Shown: positions 27,912-36,828, counted from the stretch's first letter. The stretch is DNA of 64,000 bases from Alphaproteobacteria bacterium (GCA_021774445.1 JAJFJA010000063.1:1-64000), one strand, 5' to 3'. The notes: generated by a model from the letters alone, not told the origin. Program-made: numbers and translations.

Positions 27912-29888
27912 ATGAACGACCAAAACCTCGAGTGGGTCTCCGTCGGCCGAGACACCGACTTGCCGGAGGGACGTGTCAAGACCGTCACGACCCGCACGGT
28001 GTCGATCTGTTTGTCCCATTTCGATGGCCGCTGGGCCGCCATGGACAATCACTGCCCGCACCAGGGTGGCCCGCTCGGGGAGGGCTCCATCGAACGTGGG
28101 AATGATGGAACATGTTGGATCCGCTGCCCCTGGCACGGTTGGGATTTTGATCCCCTAACCGGCGCCCCGCCCGGTGGTCATGAAGATTCCGGCCAGAAGC
28201 TTTACCCCGTCGAGGTTCGCGACGGCGAGATATTTATCGGTCTTGAGCCCGAACCGCCACGGGCCCGCACGGTGACCGACGTTGTCGCCGAAACCATGGT
28301 CAATTGGGGCATCAAACGCGTCTTCGGCATGGTCGGTCATTCCAACCTCGGGCTGGCGGATGCCATCCGCCTCCGCACGCTCGACGGTACGCTCAGCTAT
28401 GTCGGCGTGCGTCATGAAGGCGCCGCGGCATTCGCCGCCTCCGCCTACGGCAAACTTACCGGCCGGCCGGCGGCCTGCTTGACCATCGCCGGTCCCGGCG
28501 CCACCAACCTCCTGACTGGTTTATGGGATGCCAAGGTCGACCGTTCGCCCGTACTGGCCCTTACCGGACAGGTGCAGACCCAGGTCTTCGGGCCCGGCGC
28601 TTTCCAAGACATCGATCTGAAATCGGCCTTCCAAGCGGTTGCCCGGTTCTCGCAGCCGGTGCTGGGCACCTCGAACCATGCCGAACTTGCCTCGCTCGCC
28701 TGCAAGAACGCGCTCGTCGAACGCGATGTGGCCCACTTGATCTTCCCCGACGACATCCAGACCTTGCCCAGCGCTGCAACCGCCGGGAAGCCGGCCGGGC
28801 GGATGGGAGGATCTGTCGTCGTCCCGGCCGCAGCCGACGTCGCCCAGGCGGCGCAACTGATCAATGGTGCCAAGCGGCCCATCATTGTCATGGGCCACGG
28901 GTCGGTCGAAGCCCGAGACGCGGTCATCAGCCTAGCCGAACGTCTTGGGGCGCCGGTGCTGACGACCTTCAAGGGCAAAGGACTGATATCGGACGGTCAT
29001 CCCAACGCCGCCGGCGTCCTCGGCCGCTCCGGCACGCCCATCGCCAGTTGGTTCATGAACGAAGCCGATCTCCTGATCTCGCTTGGCGCATCCTTCTCGA
29101 ACCACACCGGCATCGACCGATCCAAGCCAATCATCCAGGTCGACTTCGAACGCATGCAGTTGGGCAAGTTTCATCCGGTAACCTTACCGATTTGGGGCGA
29201 GATCGCCGCCTTCTGCGCTGCCGTCGCGCCGCAAATTTCTGCCGGCCGAAAGGCGGACGACCAGATCGATGAACTTGCCGATCGCTGGCGTATATGGCGC
29301 GCCGAAAAGACCTCTCGCCTGTCAGAAGAACGTGGTCGGGGCGTCCATTCCGCCGCGGTCTTCCAAGCCCTTTCGGAGCTTTGCCCAGCAGACGCCATCA
29401 TCGCCGTCGACGTCGGTAATAACACCTATTCCTTCGGCCGCTATTTCGAAACCAAAGGCCAACGTGTCTTGATGTCCGGTTATCTCGGTTCCATCGGCTT
29501 CGGCTTTCCCGCCGCCATGGGGGCATGGTCGGCAACTCAGGATTTTGCGGAATTTTCCGGCCGCAAGGTTATCTCCATCTCCGGCGACGGCGGATTTGGC
29601 CAGTACCCCATGGATTTCACCACCGCCGTCAAATACGGCATGGACATCACCCACATCCTTCTCAACAACGCTGAACTCGGCAAGATCTCCAAGGAACAGC
29701 GCGCCGGGGAGTGGCCGGTTTGGGAGACCGATCTGCACAACCCGTCCTTTGCCGCTTTTGCCAAGCTGTGCGGTGGGCGCGGTGTGAAAGTAACGGAGAC
29801 GCAGGCGCTCAAAACCGCGATTAGCGAAGCCCTGGAACGTCCAGGCCCGGCACTGGTTGAGATTATCACCGACGCTGAGTTGGTTTGA
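27912..29888 (+). CDS. Rieske - ThDP-dependent enzyme fusion
   Basis: A 658-residue protein in one unbroken frame. Residues about 1-115 are a complete Rieske [2Fe-2S] domain with ligands in NHCPHQGGPL and IRCPWHGWDFD. From about residue 118 (TVTDVVAETMVNWGIKRVFG) it is a full ThDP enzyme of the acetolactate synthase/pyruvate oxidase family: catalytic Glu in GVRHEGAAAFAASAYG, a central domain, and the ThDP-binding GDGGFGQYPMDF ... ILLNN. ThDP enzymes decarboxylate 2-ketoacids; a fused Rieske cluster suggests that electrons from the hydroxyethyl-ThDP intermediate leave by one-electron steps. The hypothetical gene at 29934 follows by 45 nt. The neighbouring free Rieske ferredoxin may be its redox partner. 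Confidence 0.9.
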   Translation: MNDQNLEWVSVGRDTDLPEGRVKTVTTRTVSICLSHFDGRWAAMDNHCPHQGGPLGEGSIERGNDGTCWIRCPWHGWDFDPLTGAPPGGHEDSGQKLYPVEVRDGEIFIGLEPEPPRARTVTDVVAETMVNWGIKRVFGMVGHSNLGLADAIRLRTLDGTLSYVGVRHEGAAAFAASAYGKLTGRPAACLTIAGPGATNLLTGLWDAKVDRSPVLALTGQVQTQVFGPGAFQDIDLKSAFQAVARFSQPVLGTSNHAELASLACKNALVERDVAHLIFPDDIQTLPSAATAGKPAGRMGGSVVVPAAADVAQAAQLINGAKRPIIVMGHGSVEARDAVISLAERLGAPVLTTFKGKGLISDGHPNAAGVLGRSGTPIASWFMNEADLLISLGASFSNHTGIDRSKPIIQVDFERMQLGKFHPVTLPIWGEIAAFCAAVAPQISAGRKADDQIDELADRWRIWRAEKTSRLSEERGRGVHSAAVFQALSELCPADAIIAVDVGNNTYSFGRYFETKGQRVLMSGYLGSIGFGFPAAMGAWSATQDFAEFSGRKVISISGDGGFGQYPMDFTTAVKYGMDITHILLNNAELGKISKEQRAGEWPVWETDLHNPSFAAFAKLCGGRGVKVTETQALKTAISEALERPGPALVEIITDAELV

Positions 29889-29933
29889 ACGCAAAATCCC
29901 GCCGGTCATAATGCAGTAGCGGAGAACAAAACC

Positions 29934-30785
29934 ATGACGACCCGAAATGTATTGCAGGAATGCCCGCCCGCGACTCTGGCGGCGGCACGGGACATGGCCC
30001 ACAAGGCGGTTCAACTCGTCAGCAAAGCGGCCCGGGCGAACCTGCCCGCAGTGCCGGACGACAGCCATTCCAATCTCGGGTGGGACACGGCGCGCGGCGT
30101 TTTCATGTCCCAACCCATTACGGCCGCTGACCAGGGCCTTGCTGCCGGCCTTGTTGTCTCCGACCTGACCCTTCAGATCGTCAAGAACGGCCAGGTAATG
30201 AGCAGTCTCGGTTTGGCGCGCGTGGCCGACAGCGACGCCCTGCAATGGTTGGATGCCGAACTTATCCAACAAGGATTAAAGCCGGCGTCGCCGGTAGCAC
30301 TGCCCTACGAGTTGCCCGCGACGGTCGCTGAGATCGGCACTTACGCGACTGACGGGTTGAGCCGGTCCCTGGCGACCCTGGGCGCCTGGTATGGGCTCGC
30401 TGAGTCAATACTCGCGAAATTCGCCGCCGATCAGACCGACATCCAGCCCGGCGCCAGTGCCGTGCGTTGCTGGCCTCATCACTTTGATATCGCAACCTAT
30501 GTCAGCCTGGAAGCTGGCGACTTCGAAACCGCGCGCGGTGTGGGGGTAGGGATGTCTCCCGGTGATGACAGCTATCCGCAGCCCTACTTTTACGTCAATC
30601 CCTGGCCCCATCCGGCCGTCGACGACTTGCCCGAGCCGCCGGTCCCGGGTCACTGGCACACTCAGGGCTTTGTCGGCGCCATCGCGACCGGTGACCGGGT
30701 TCTATCGCTACCCGATGTAGAGACCGGATTGGCCAAGTTTATTGCCGAAGCATTTGCGATTGGCCGCCGGAAATTGGGAGCCTGA
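29934..30785 (+). CDS. Conserved-looking protein of unknown function
   Basis: A 283-residue soluble protein with no signal peptide or membrane segment. It contains VRCWPHHFDIATYVSL, GVGVGMSPGDDSYPQPYFYV and GHWHTQGFVGAI, a pattern of clustered Trp, His and acidic residues reminiscent of DUF5996-like proteins, but I cannot place it firmly. A metal- or ligand-binding role is possible from the histidines. It is preceded by GGAGAAC and lies 45 nt after the Rieske-ThDP fusion, so it probably belongs to the same transcript. Confidence 0.75.
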   Translation: MTTRNVLQECPPATLAAARDMAHKAVQLVSKAARANLPAVPDDSHSNLGWDTARGVFMSQPITAADQGLAAGLVVSDLTLQIVKNGQVMSSLGLARVADSDALQWLDAELIQQGLKPASPVALPYELPATVAEIGTYATDGLSRSLATLGAWYGLAESILAKFAADQTDIQPGASAVRCWPHHFDIATYVSLEAGDFETARGVGVGMSPGDDSYPQPYFYVNPWPHPAVDDLPEPPVPGHWHTQGFVGAIATGDRVLSLPDVETGLAKFIAEAFAIGRRKLGA

Positions 30786-30791
30786 GCGACG

Positions 30792-31484
30792 ATGGCCGCT
30801 GCCCTGACCATCGCTGTCCTGTTCGCCGTGTCATTCGCTGCGGTCCGTATCTCCGCGGTGACCATGCGTCTTACCGGCCTGCCGGAGAATGTCGCTCGTT
30901 TCCAATGCGTCTCCGCATTGACCGGCACCGGTTTCACCACCAGCGAATCAGAGATGATCGTGAATTATCCGGTTCGGCGCCGGATCCTCGCGATATTGAT
31001 GATCGTCGGCAATCTCGGGCTTGCATCGGTCGCCGCGACTTTCATCGTGTCCTTCGTCGGGACGGAGCCCCGGGCGGGCGCCTTTGTTGCGCAAGCGGCC
31101 TTGATGGCAATCGCTATTGGGGTGACCGTGCTGGTCATGACAAACAAGACACTGGACCGGGCCATGTGCGGCCTGATCGGCATCGTGCTGATGAAGACCA
31201 CCACGCTCGGGTCCCGTCACTATAGCCGCGTGCTGCAGGTGGATACCGGTTTCAGCATTGCCGAGCATATCTTCTCGGGTGCCGAACCGACGGTCCTCAA
31301 GGCTCTCGAACCGACGGGTCACGATCTGGTCGTTCTCGCCATTCGCGGTAAGGCGCAACATCGCGGTGAGCACATATCCGAGGACACGGAGATAGCGCCC
31401 GGCGACACCTTGATATGCTATGGCCGTGACCAGGCGCACGATGACTTTGCGGCCAGCATGCCAACAGCAACACTTTCGTCTTGA
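30792..31484 (+). CDS. Membrane protein with C-terminal TrkA-C (RCK_C) domain
   Basis: A 230-residue protein with about four N-terminal membrane segments. Between them is CVSALTGTGFTTSESE, a loop seen in a family of TrkA-C-containing membrane proteins. The last 80 residues (FSIAEHIFSGAEPTVLKALE ... EIAPGDTLICYG) match the TrkA C-terminal domain that binds nucleotides or ions in potassium transport systems. An ion-transport or regulatory role is likely but not proven. The start lies 6 nt after the previous stop. Confidence 0.75.
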   Translation: MAAALTIAVLFAVSFAAVRISAVTMRLTGLPENVARFQCVSALTGTGFTTSESEMIVNYPVRRRILAILMIVGNLGLASVAATFIVSFVGTEPRAGAFVAQAALMAIAIGVTVLVMTNKTLDRAMCGLIGIVLMKTTTLGSRHYSRVLQVDTGFSIAEHIFSGAEPTVLKALEPTGHDLVVLAIRGKAQHRGEHISEDTEIAPGDTLICYGRDQAHDDFAASMPTATLSS

Positions 31485-31486
31485 TC

Positions 31487-31519
31487 GGACCGGTGCCGAC
31501 CAACCGGCATCGGCGGTCC
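31487..31519 (+). terminator. Imperfect hairpin after the TrkA-C gene
   Basis: GGACCGGTGCCG and CGGCATCGGCGGTCC can pair with a small bulge right after the stop at 31484, followed by ATTTAG. It separates the TrkA-C gene from the ECF sigma gene. The T-run is poor, so this is a tentative call. Confidence 0.3.
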
Positions 31520-31632
31520 ATTTAGCGTGCGCGCCGACGCCCCAAGTTCGCTAGACTGCCGGCAGCAGTGCTGGGGTGATCCGATAAAGATCCCATCCCG
31601 GACAAGATAGGGCGAGAATAGCGCAGCACCGC

Positions 31633-32223
31633 ATGGATGCTATGTCGGAAGCAGGTCTCGTGGCCGCCCTTCAGGCGGGAGACGACAACGCGGCCGAAAC
31701 GCTGGTCCGCACCCATGCGCCCCGTATGCTGGGTGTTGCGACGCGGGTCTTGGGCGATCGTGCCCTCGCCGAGGACTGTGTCCAGGAAGCCTTCGTCAAT
31801 GCCTTCCGCAAGATTGGCGACTTCGAGCAGCGCTCCAGCCTGTCGTCCTGGCTGCGCCGCATCGTGGTCAATCAAGCGCTGATGAAGCTCCGTAGCCGCA
31901 AGGCCAAGGCCGAAACCTCGATTGATGCCCTGATGCCCATATTCGATGGCGATGCCTGCCGGATTGAGCCGGCTTGGCCACATCTCGCCACCCCGGACGA
32001 GATCTGTGAACACGCCGATCGGCGCGCCCTGGTTCTCGCAAAAATTGCGGAACTCCCGGACAGTTACCGGATCATCCTCAAACTCCGCGATATCGAGGAA
32101 ATGAGCTCGCGTGAGGTCTCCGAACTCTTAAACTTGTCTGAGGGCAATATCCGCGTGCGGCTCCACCGGGCACGGGCAGCACTGAAAGTATTGCTTGAGC
32201 CCATTCTGAAGGGCGAGGAATGA
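31633..32223 (+). CDS. ECF-type RNA polymerase sigma factor (RpoE-like)
   Basis: A 196-residue sigma-70 family ECF factor. Region 2 is seen in LAEDCVQEAFVNAFRKI and SSWLRRIVVNQAL, region 4 in IILKLRDIEEMSSREVSELL and LSEGNIRVRLHRARAAL. Downstream is a short zinc-finger gene typical of an anti-sigma factor, so the pair likely answers an envelope or oxidative signal. An in-frame ATG at 31642 is an alternative start. Confidence 0.92.
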   Translation: MDAMSEAGLVAALQAGDDNAAETLVRTHAPRMLGVATRVLGDRALAEDCVQEAFVNAFRKIGDFEQRSSLSSWLRRIVVNQALMKLRSRKAKAETSIDALMPIFDGDACRIEPAWPHLATPDEICEHADRRALVLAKIAELPDSYRIILKLRDIEEMSSREVSELLNLSEGNIRVRLHRARAALKVLLEPILKGEE

Positions 32224-32374
32224 TGGCCCCAAGCACGATCAACTTTTGGCGATACCCCGTAACGTCGGTAGCCGTTCGACGCATCAACAGATTGATGCTA
32301 GGTCTGTGATGGCTCGACGTAGCACAAAGAGCATTCGTAACTGGGCCCGCGGCGTCGCCTACAGGTACGTGCCG

Positions 32375-32620
32375 ATGATGATAACCTGTCAGGAGTTTGA
32401 GGATTTTGTCATCGCCTATCTCGAGGGCGAGCTACCACGTCGCCAAACTGTCGTCTTCGAACTTCACCTCAAGGTCTGCCGCGAATGCCGTGACTATCTG
32501 ACGTCCTACAAACGAACCATCGAGGTATCGAAGCGCGCGTTCCAGGAACCCGGTCAGCAGATTCCCGACGAGGTACCCGAAGATCTCGTGCGGGCCATTC
32601 TAGCGGCACGGCAAGCTTAA
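32375..32620 (+). CDS. Zinc-finger (zf-HC2) anti-sigma factor
   Basis: An 81-residue protein beginning MMITCQEFEDFVIAYLEGEL with the zinc motif H-x3-C-x2-C (HLKVCREC), the hallmark of ZAS-type anti-sigma factors encoded next to ECF sigma genes. It has no membrane segment, so it would be cytosolic and its zinc site may itself sense redox. I start it at ATG 32375 (or 32378); the track ORF from 32246 adds 43 residues that do not look coding. Confidence 0.78.
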   Translation: MMITCQEFEDFVIAYLEGELPRRQTVVFELHLKVCRECRDYLTSYKRTIEVSKRAFQEPGQQIPDEVPEDLVRAILAARQA

Positions 32621-32847
32621 GCGCCGCCCACCCATTCTATTAGGTGATCGGCCGCCGCCCGCAAGATGGCATCGACCCGCCTGGCGGCTTCTTCCTCTTT
32701 TGCGTCTCCATCATCATGGCGAATAACCTTGCCTAATTTCCCCGCAATAACACCGGTGGTCGGTTCCGTAGATAGGCGACCGCACTGACCGGTTTGGCCG
32801 GGTCCCGTCCTAGCGCCTAGCGGGCGCGCCGCAACATCGGAATGTGA
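32617..32847 (-). other. Coding-like stretch, possible decayed gene end
   Basis: The 380 nt between the anti-sigma gene and tRNA-Lys have no intact gene. On the minus strand one frame ends TTGVIAGKLGKVIRHDDGDA, EEEAARRVDAILRAAADHLI, EW at a TAA overlapping the anti-sigma stop, with protein-like composition. Another frame just upstream reads GRDPAKPVSAVAYLRNRPP. This is what a frameshifted C-terminal remnant would look like, but I recognise no family. Confidence 0.28.
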
Positions 32848-32999
32848 TTCGCTGGGCGCCGGTGAGTCATTTGGAACATATCAAAAACGGCACTGTGGGG
32901 AGATTGTGCCACGATTGTGCCGCAATGGCCCGTTTCGTTCCCCTTTTCGCCTATTTGACGATTGACACCTCGCCCGAAAACCCGCAGAAATCCGCGCGG

Positions 33000-33075
33000 G
33001 GGCCCGTAGCTCAGTTGGTAGAGCACCTGACTTTTAATCAGGTTGTCACAGGTTCGATCCCTGTCGGGCTCACCA
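33000..33075 (+). tRNA. tRNA-Lys (anticodon TTT)
   Basis: The 76-nt cloverleaf includes an encoded CCA. The acceptor GGGCCCG pairs with CGGGCTC, the D-arm is GCTCAGTTGGTAGAGC, the anticodon stem CCTGA/TCAGG closes the loop CTTTTAA (anticodon TTT at 33033-33035), and the T-loop contains GGTTCGATCC. A large catabolic region begins just downstream, but no integrase or repeated 3' end was seen. Confidence 0.97.
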
Positions 33076-33201
33076 TATTTTCAAGGGGTTAGGCGATACC
33101 GCACAAATATTTTCGGCGGGTTCTACGGCATTGCCGTTGTTAGGGGCCGGTGTGTTCCGGATTGCGGTGCCGGAAATTTCGATCCACCGCTGGTTTGCGG
33201 G

Positions 33202-34419
33202 CTACCTGTCTCCGAATGCGCCGGCGTCGGCCAGGCGCTCGATGTCTTCATCCGAGTAGCGAAGCAGTTCCTTTAGAACCGACGGTCGATCCCGATCCAG
33301 CGGCGGTGTAGGTTGCAGTGCCGGGGGTTTGGCGACGCCGCGCGGTCGGATGGGCATGCGCGGCACCATGGCCTGTTCCCCCTCTGCCGTCCGCACCGGA
33401 ACGACCAGATCGCGTGCCTCGACATGCGCGGTCGCGACGGCCTCGGCCACCGATAGGATGGGCGCGGCGGGAACATCCGCCGCGTCGAACATTGCCAGCC
33501 ATTCTGCCTTTGTACGACGTCGTAGAACGTCACCGAGAATCTCATCCAAAGCGGCGCGGTTGGCGGCGCGCGCCGCGTTGTCGGCAAACCGCGCGTCGGC
33601 CTCGAGATGCTTAAGGTCCAACGCCGTCAGCAAGTTGAGCCAGAACTTCTCGACGCCGACCGCCGCGATGACGATCCGGCTATCCGCCGTTTCGAATGCG
33701 CCATAGGGGGCCAGCGCCGGATGACCGGAACCGTGCGGCGAACCCGGCCAATCGGTGGCGTGGTGGAACGTCACCTCGTCACTGAGCAAATGCAGCTGGC
33801 TATCCAGCATCGCGACCTCATACGACCGACCTTGGCCGGTCTCGCGAGCCTGGTGCACGGCCGCCAGAACCGCGACCGCGGCATAGAGGCCACCGGCCGT
33901 GTCGCCGAGATGATAGGGGATATGAGCCGGGCCGGTATCCGCATGCCCGGTCAGACTCATCCCGCCACCGAGCGCCTGCACCAGGAGATCGTAGCCGGGC
34001 CGCCTGGCCCAGGGACCGTGTTCGCCGAACGCACTCAACGAAACGGACACGATCTTGGGATTCCGCTGGACCAGAGCGGCATGATCGAGCTGCAGCCGCG
34101 CCATTACGCCCGGTCGAAAATTGTCGAAAACGACATCGGCAATCGCGACCAGGTCGAGCAACACATTTCGCCCGGCCGCAGATTTCAGGTTCAGCACCAT
34201 GCTGCGCTTGCCGTGATTATAGGTGTCGAATTGCGCGCTCGTTTCGCCGATCGCGGGGCCGATCTTGTTATTGCGCATGGGGTCGCCGCCCGGCGGCTCG
34301 ACCTTGACGATTTCGGCGCCAAGCTCGCCGAGTAGCGCCGTCCCAAAGGGGCCAGCGACGAACATCGACAGGTCGACGATGCGCAGCCCCGCCAGCGGTT
34401 TTGGATCGCTGTCCGTCAT
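33202..34419 (-). CDS. CaiB/BaiF family (class III) CoA-transferase
   Basis: A 405-residue family III CoA-transferase. It starts PLAGLRIVDLSMFVAGPFG, contains DPMRNNKIGPAIGE and GHGKRS-like NHGKRSMVLNLKS, and has the likely catalytic Asp in YHLGDTAGGLYA. These enzymes move CoA from a donor such as succinyl-CoA to a carboxylate. I choose ATG 34419 over the track GTG at 34434; it lies 1 nt after the amidohydrolase stop, so the two genes form an operon, probably with an HMG-CoA-lyase-like enzyme as partner. Confidence 0.9.
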   Translation of the reverse strand: MTDSDPKPLAGLRIVDLSMFVAGPFGTALLGELGAEIVKVEPPGGDPMRNNKIGPAIGETSAQFDTYNHGKRSMVLNLKSAAGRNVLLDLVAIADVVFDNFRPGVMARLQLDHAALVQRNPKIVSVSLSAFGEHGPWARRPGYDLLVQALGGGMSLTGHADTGPAHIPYHLGDTAGGLYAAVAVLAAVHQARETGQGRSYEVAMLDSQLHLLSDEVTFHHATDWPGSPHGSGHPALAPYGAFETADSRIVIAAVGVEKFWLNLLTALDLKHLEADARFADNAARAANRAALDEILGDVLRRRTKAEWLAMFDAADVPAAPILSVAEAVATAHVEARDLVVPVRTAEGEQAMVPRMPIRPRGVAKPPALQPTPPLDRDRPSVLKELLRYSDEDIERLADAGAFGDR

Positions 34420-34420
34420 C

Positions 34421-35257
34421 TTATTCGGCGTCACCCCAGCGCCAAATGCGCGCCGCGTTACCGCCCAGGAACGCCGCCTTGGCGTCCGGCTTCAGCGCCA
34501 GCGCATCGACCTCGCCGAGCGGTCCGGCGAAGTCCATGAGCGGATAGCCCGTCCCAAACAGGACTTTCCGCGTACCGTAACTGTTCAAGTACCGCGTTAG
34601 CTCGGGTGGAAAGTATTTCGGCCGGTGCCCCGATGTGTCGATGTAGAGATTCTCATGCTTCCAGCTCAGCGAGATCAGCTCCGGGGTCCACGGATAGCCG
34701 GCATGCCCGGCAATGATCGTCAGTTCAGGAAAGTGCAGCGCCACATCGTCGAGATAGCCCGGTCGGCCAGGCTCGTTCGCTAGGGCGACGGCGGTATGGC
34801 CGGTGAGAATGAGAACCGGTATGTCGAGTTCGACACACGCCGCATACAGCGGGTAGTAGATCGCGTCGTTTGGCGGCACGTCATAGAGGAATGGCAAAAG
34901 TTTTAGCCCGCGGAATCCCAACTCGCCAGTCGCTCTGTGGAGTTCGCGAACGGCTGTCATCCCGTCTCGTGGGTCGACCGACGCGCAGCCGACGAACAAC
35001 TCGGGCCGCCGGGCCACGACGGCCGCGACCGCCTCATTGTCAACCGGACTCCGCGGGGTGGCGGTCGCCGAAATGATAATCTTTGATACCCTGCCGGCGT
35101 CGGCCTCCGCGACAACGTCGCTCTCGGTGAGTTGCGTCCGGTGCCGCAGGTTCAGCCGCTCATAAAGCTCATCGAACATCAGTTCGTGACGAAAGAAGGC
35201 CTCGGGCCACCAATTCGCCCAGACATCGACAACTGACACGCGCGCTGCACCAGCCAA
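34421..35257 (-). CDS. Amidohydrolase_2-family TIM-barrel protein with altered metal site
   Basis: A 278-residue member of the amidohydrolase_2 (ACMSD-like) group, with LKLLPFLYDVPPND, IIAGHAGYPWTPELI and KVLFGTGYPLMDF. Compared with active relatives, the N-terminal H-x-H is VWANWW and the usual D of FGSDYP is G, so most metal ligands are missing; a decarboxylase or hydrolase activity may use another mechanism or be lost. The start is TTG at 35257 behind GGAG with good spacing. It is the first gene of an operon with the CaiB gene. Confidence 0.75.
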   Translation of the reverse strand: MAGAARVSVVDVWANWWPEAFFRHELMFDELYERLNLRHRTQLTESDVVAEADAGRVSKIIISATATPRSPVDNEAVAAVVARRPELFVGCASVDPRDGMTAVRELHRATGELGFRGLKLLPFLYDVPPNDAIYYPLYAACVELDIPVLILTGHTAVALANEPGRPGYLDDVALHFPELTIIAGHAGYPWTPELISLSWKHENLYIDTSGHRPKYFPPELTRYLNSYGTRKVLFGTGYPLMDFAGPLGEVDALALKPDAKAAFLGGNAARIWRWGDAE

Positions 35258-35424
35258 TGCGCACTCCGGATCTCTCTATGCGGCCAATGAGAGAGGTGAT
35301 TGAGAGCATACCCTCGGGGGCCAGGACCGCCTGACTTTGCAGGGAAAGTTATCGCGACTGACGCTGCCCGGGTCAAGGTGACGCGCCGCGAAACGTCCGC
35401 CGTTTGATTGTTTCGGCGGTCGCT

Positions 35425-36828
35425 CTAGGCGCTCGCCGAGACCAATCTCGCGGCAGCGGTGCCGGCGAGGCGGCCTAAATTGGTGGCCATCAACAAGCCG
35501 CTGCCGGAGAGATAACCCCAATCCGCTGGACCCGATAGGCCACGTGCCGCGCCGCCGCCGGCGAACAGGTTCGGCAGCACGCTGCCGTCGGCCGTCATGA
35601 CTCGGCCCTCGCCATCGACATCCAGGCCGCCCTGGGTATGGAAGAGCGCACCTGTCACTTTGGCGACATAATAGGGCGGCGTCAGCGGCGGATGGGTACT
35701 GAAATCGCGGCCGAGCGGATCCCGCCTTTCCGCTCGCGCCATAGCCTCGACGTCAGTCATGGTTGTCGCCAACCCGTCCTCTGGGCAGCCGATATACGCG
35801 GCGAGTTCGGCTAGGCTCTGGACACGGCGGATTGCACCGGCGGCCTCGGCATCGCGGTGGCTGTGCAATTGCATGGCAACCTCGTGGCACCGTGCGTCGA
35901 ATACGGTCCAGGCCAGGCCGCCGGGTTGCGCCAGCACCTTGCGGGCTTGCTCGGAATACCCCTCGTTCTCATGGGAAAAGCGCTCGCCGCGCTGGTTGAC
36001 CTGATATCCGCCCTCGGTGATGCAAGCCCACCCCAGATGAACCATGTGCGGCGTCACGACGGCACCATGGCCCTGGTAACTTCCCATGTCGGAGACCGTC
36101 GCCCCCAGCGCCAGCCCCCACGCAACCGCATCGCCTTGGTTCCCGACATGGCCATGATAATGGGCGTCCGCCATGTCCGGAATGTATCGTTTGATCATCT
36201 CCGGATTGCCGCCGTAACCGTTGCAAGCCAGGATAAGAGCGTCGCAACCGACCGATTCTAAGCGGCCGTCGGGGCGACGGAAGCGAACGCCGGTGACGCC
36301 GCCGGAGCCATCGGCGTAAAGGTCGGTGGCGTGCGCGGCCGTGAGGATATCGATGTTCCCCTTGGCAACCGCCTGAAGCAGTGCCTCAAGAAGCTCGGCA
36401 CCGTGCAGGCCGGGTGTCGCATGCATGTGCGGTGCCGAGTGACCGGGATATTGAAATGAACTCAAGGCCGAGAGCGGGACCTCATGCCGGTCGACCAGCC
36501 ATTCGATGGTCTCGGCCGCCTCGGCGGCAATGTGGCGTGCCATCTCGGCATCGTTTTGTCCTTTTGCCTTGGCGATCAAGTCCTGCGCCAGCAGCAGCGC
36601 GGAATCGGCGATCCCGGCCTCGTCCTGCAGCCGCGTGCCGCCGGCGGGTATCTGACCGCCGGAAAGAGCCGTGCTGCCACGCGGCTGATTGTCCCGTTCG
36701 AGGAGTACCACGTCCGCACCGCCCTCATGCGCCGCCAAGGCGGCACAGCAACCACACGCCCCGGCACCGATGACGACGACGGGAAAGTGGACTTCGAAGG
36801 CCTCGGCAACTTCTGTGATTATGCTCAT
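35425..36828 (-). CDS. FAD-dependent oxidoreductase (fumarate reductase/succinate dehydrogenase flavoprotein-like)
   Basis: A 467-residue flavoprotein: VVVIGAGACGCCAALAAHEG is the FAD Rossmann motif, STALSGGQIPAGG the second FAD contact, and TGALFHTQGGLDVDGEGRVM plus NLFAGGGAARGLSG the C-terminal FAD part. The group includes fumarate reductase-like enzymes and 3-ketosteroid dehydrogenases that introduce or reduce C=C bonds beside a carbonyl. It has no haem domain or signal peptide, so it is cytosolic. It is divergent from the HMG-CoA-lyase-like gene. Confidence 0.85.
   Translation of the reverse strand: MSIITEVAEAFEVHFPVVVIGAGACGCCAALAAHEGGADVVLLERDNQPRGSTALSGGQIPAGGTRLQDEAGIADSALLLAQDLIAKAKGQNDAEMARHIAAEAAETIEWLVDRHEVPLSALSSFQYPGHSAPHMHATPGLHGAELLEALLQAVAKGNIDILTAAHATDLYADGSGGVTGVRFRRPDGRLESVGCDALILACNGYGGNPEMIKRYIPDMADAHYHGHVGNQGDAVAWGLALGATVSDMGSYQGHGAVVTPHMVHLGWACITEGGYQVNQRGERFSHENEGYSEQARKVLAQPGGLAWTVFDARCHEVAMQLHSHRDAEAAGAIRRVQSLAELAAYIGCPEDGLATTMTDVEAMARAERRDPLGRDFSTHPPLTPPYYVAKVTGALFHTQGGLDVDGEGRVMTADGSVLPNLFAGGGAARGLSGPADWGYLSGSGLLMATNLGRLAGTAAARLVSASA

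Noticed and set aside
33000-33201. Mobile element integration at tRNA-Lys
   Set aside because: No integrase, transposase or direct repeat of the tRNA 3' end was found, so I report only a possible boundary, not an island.
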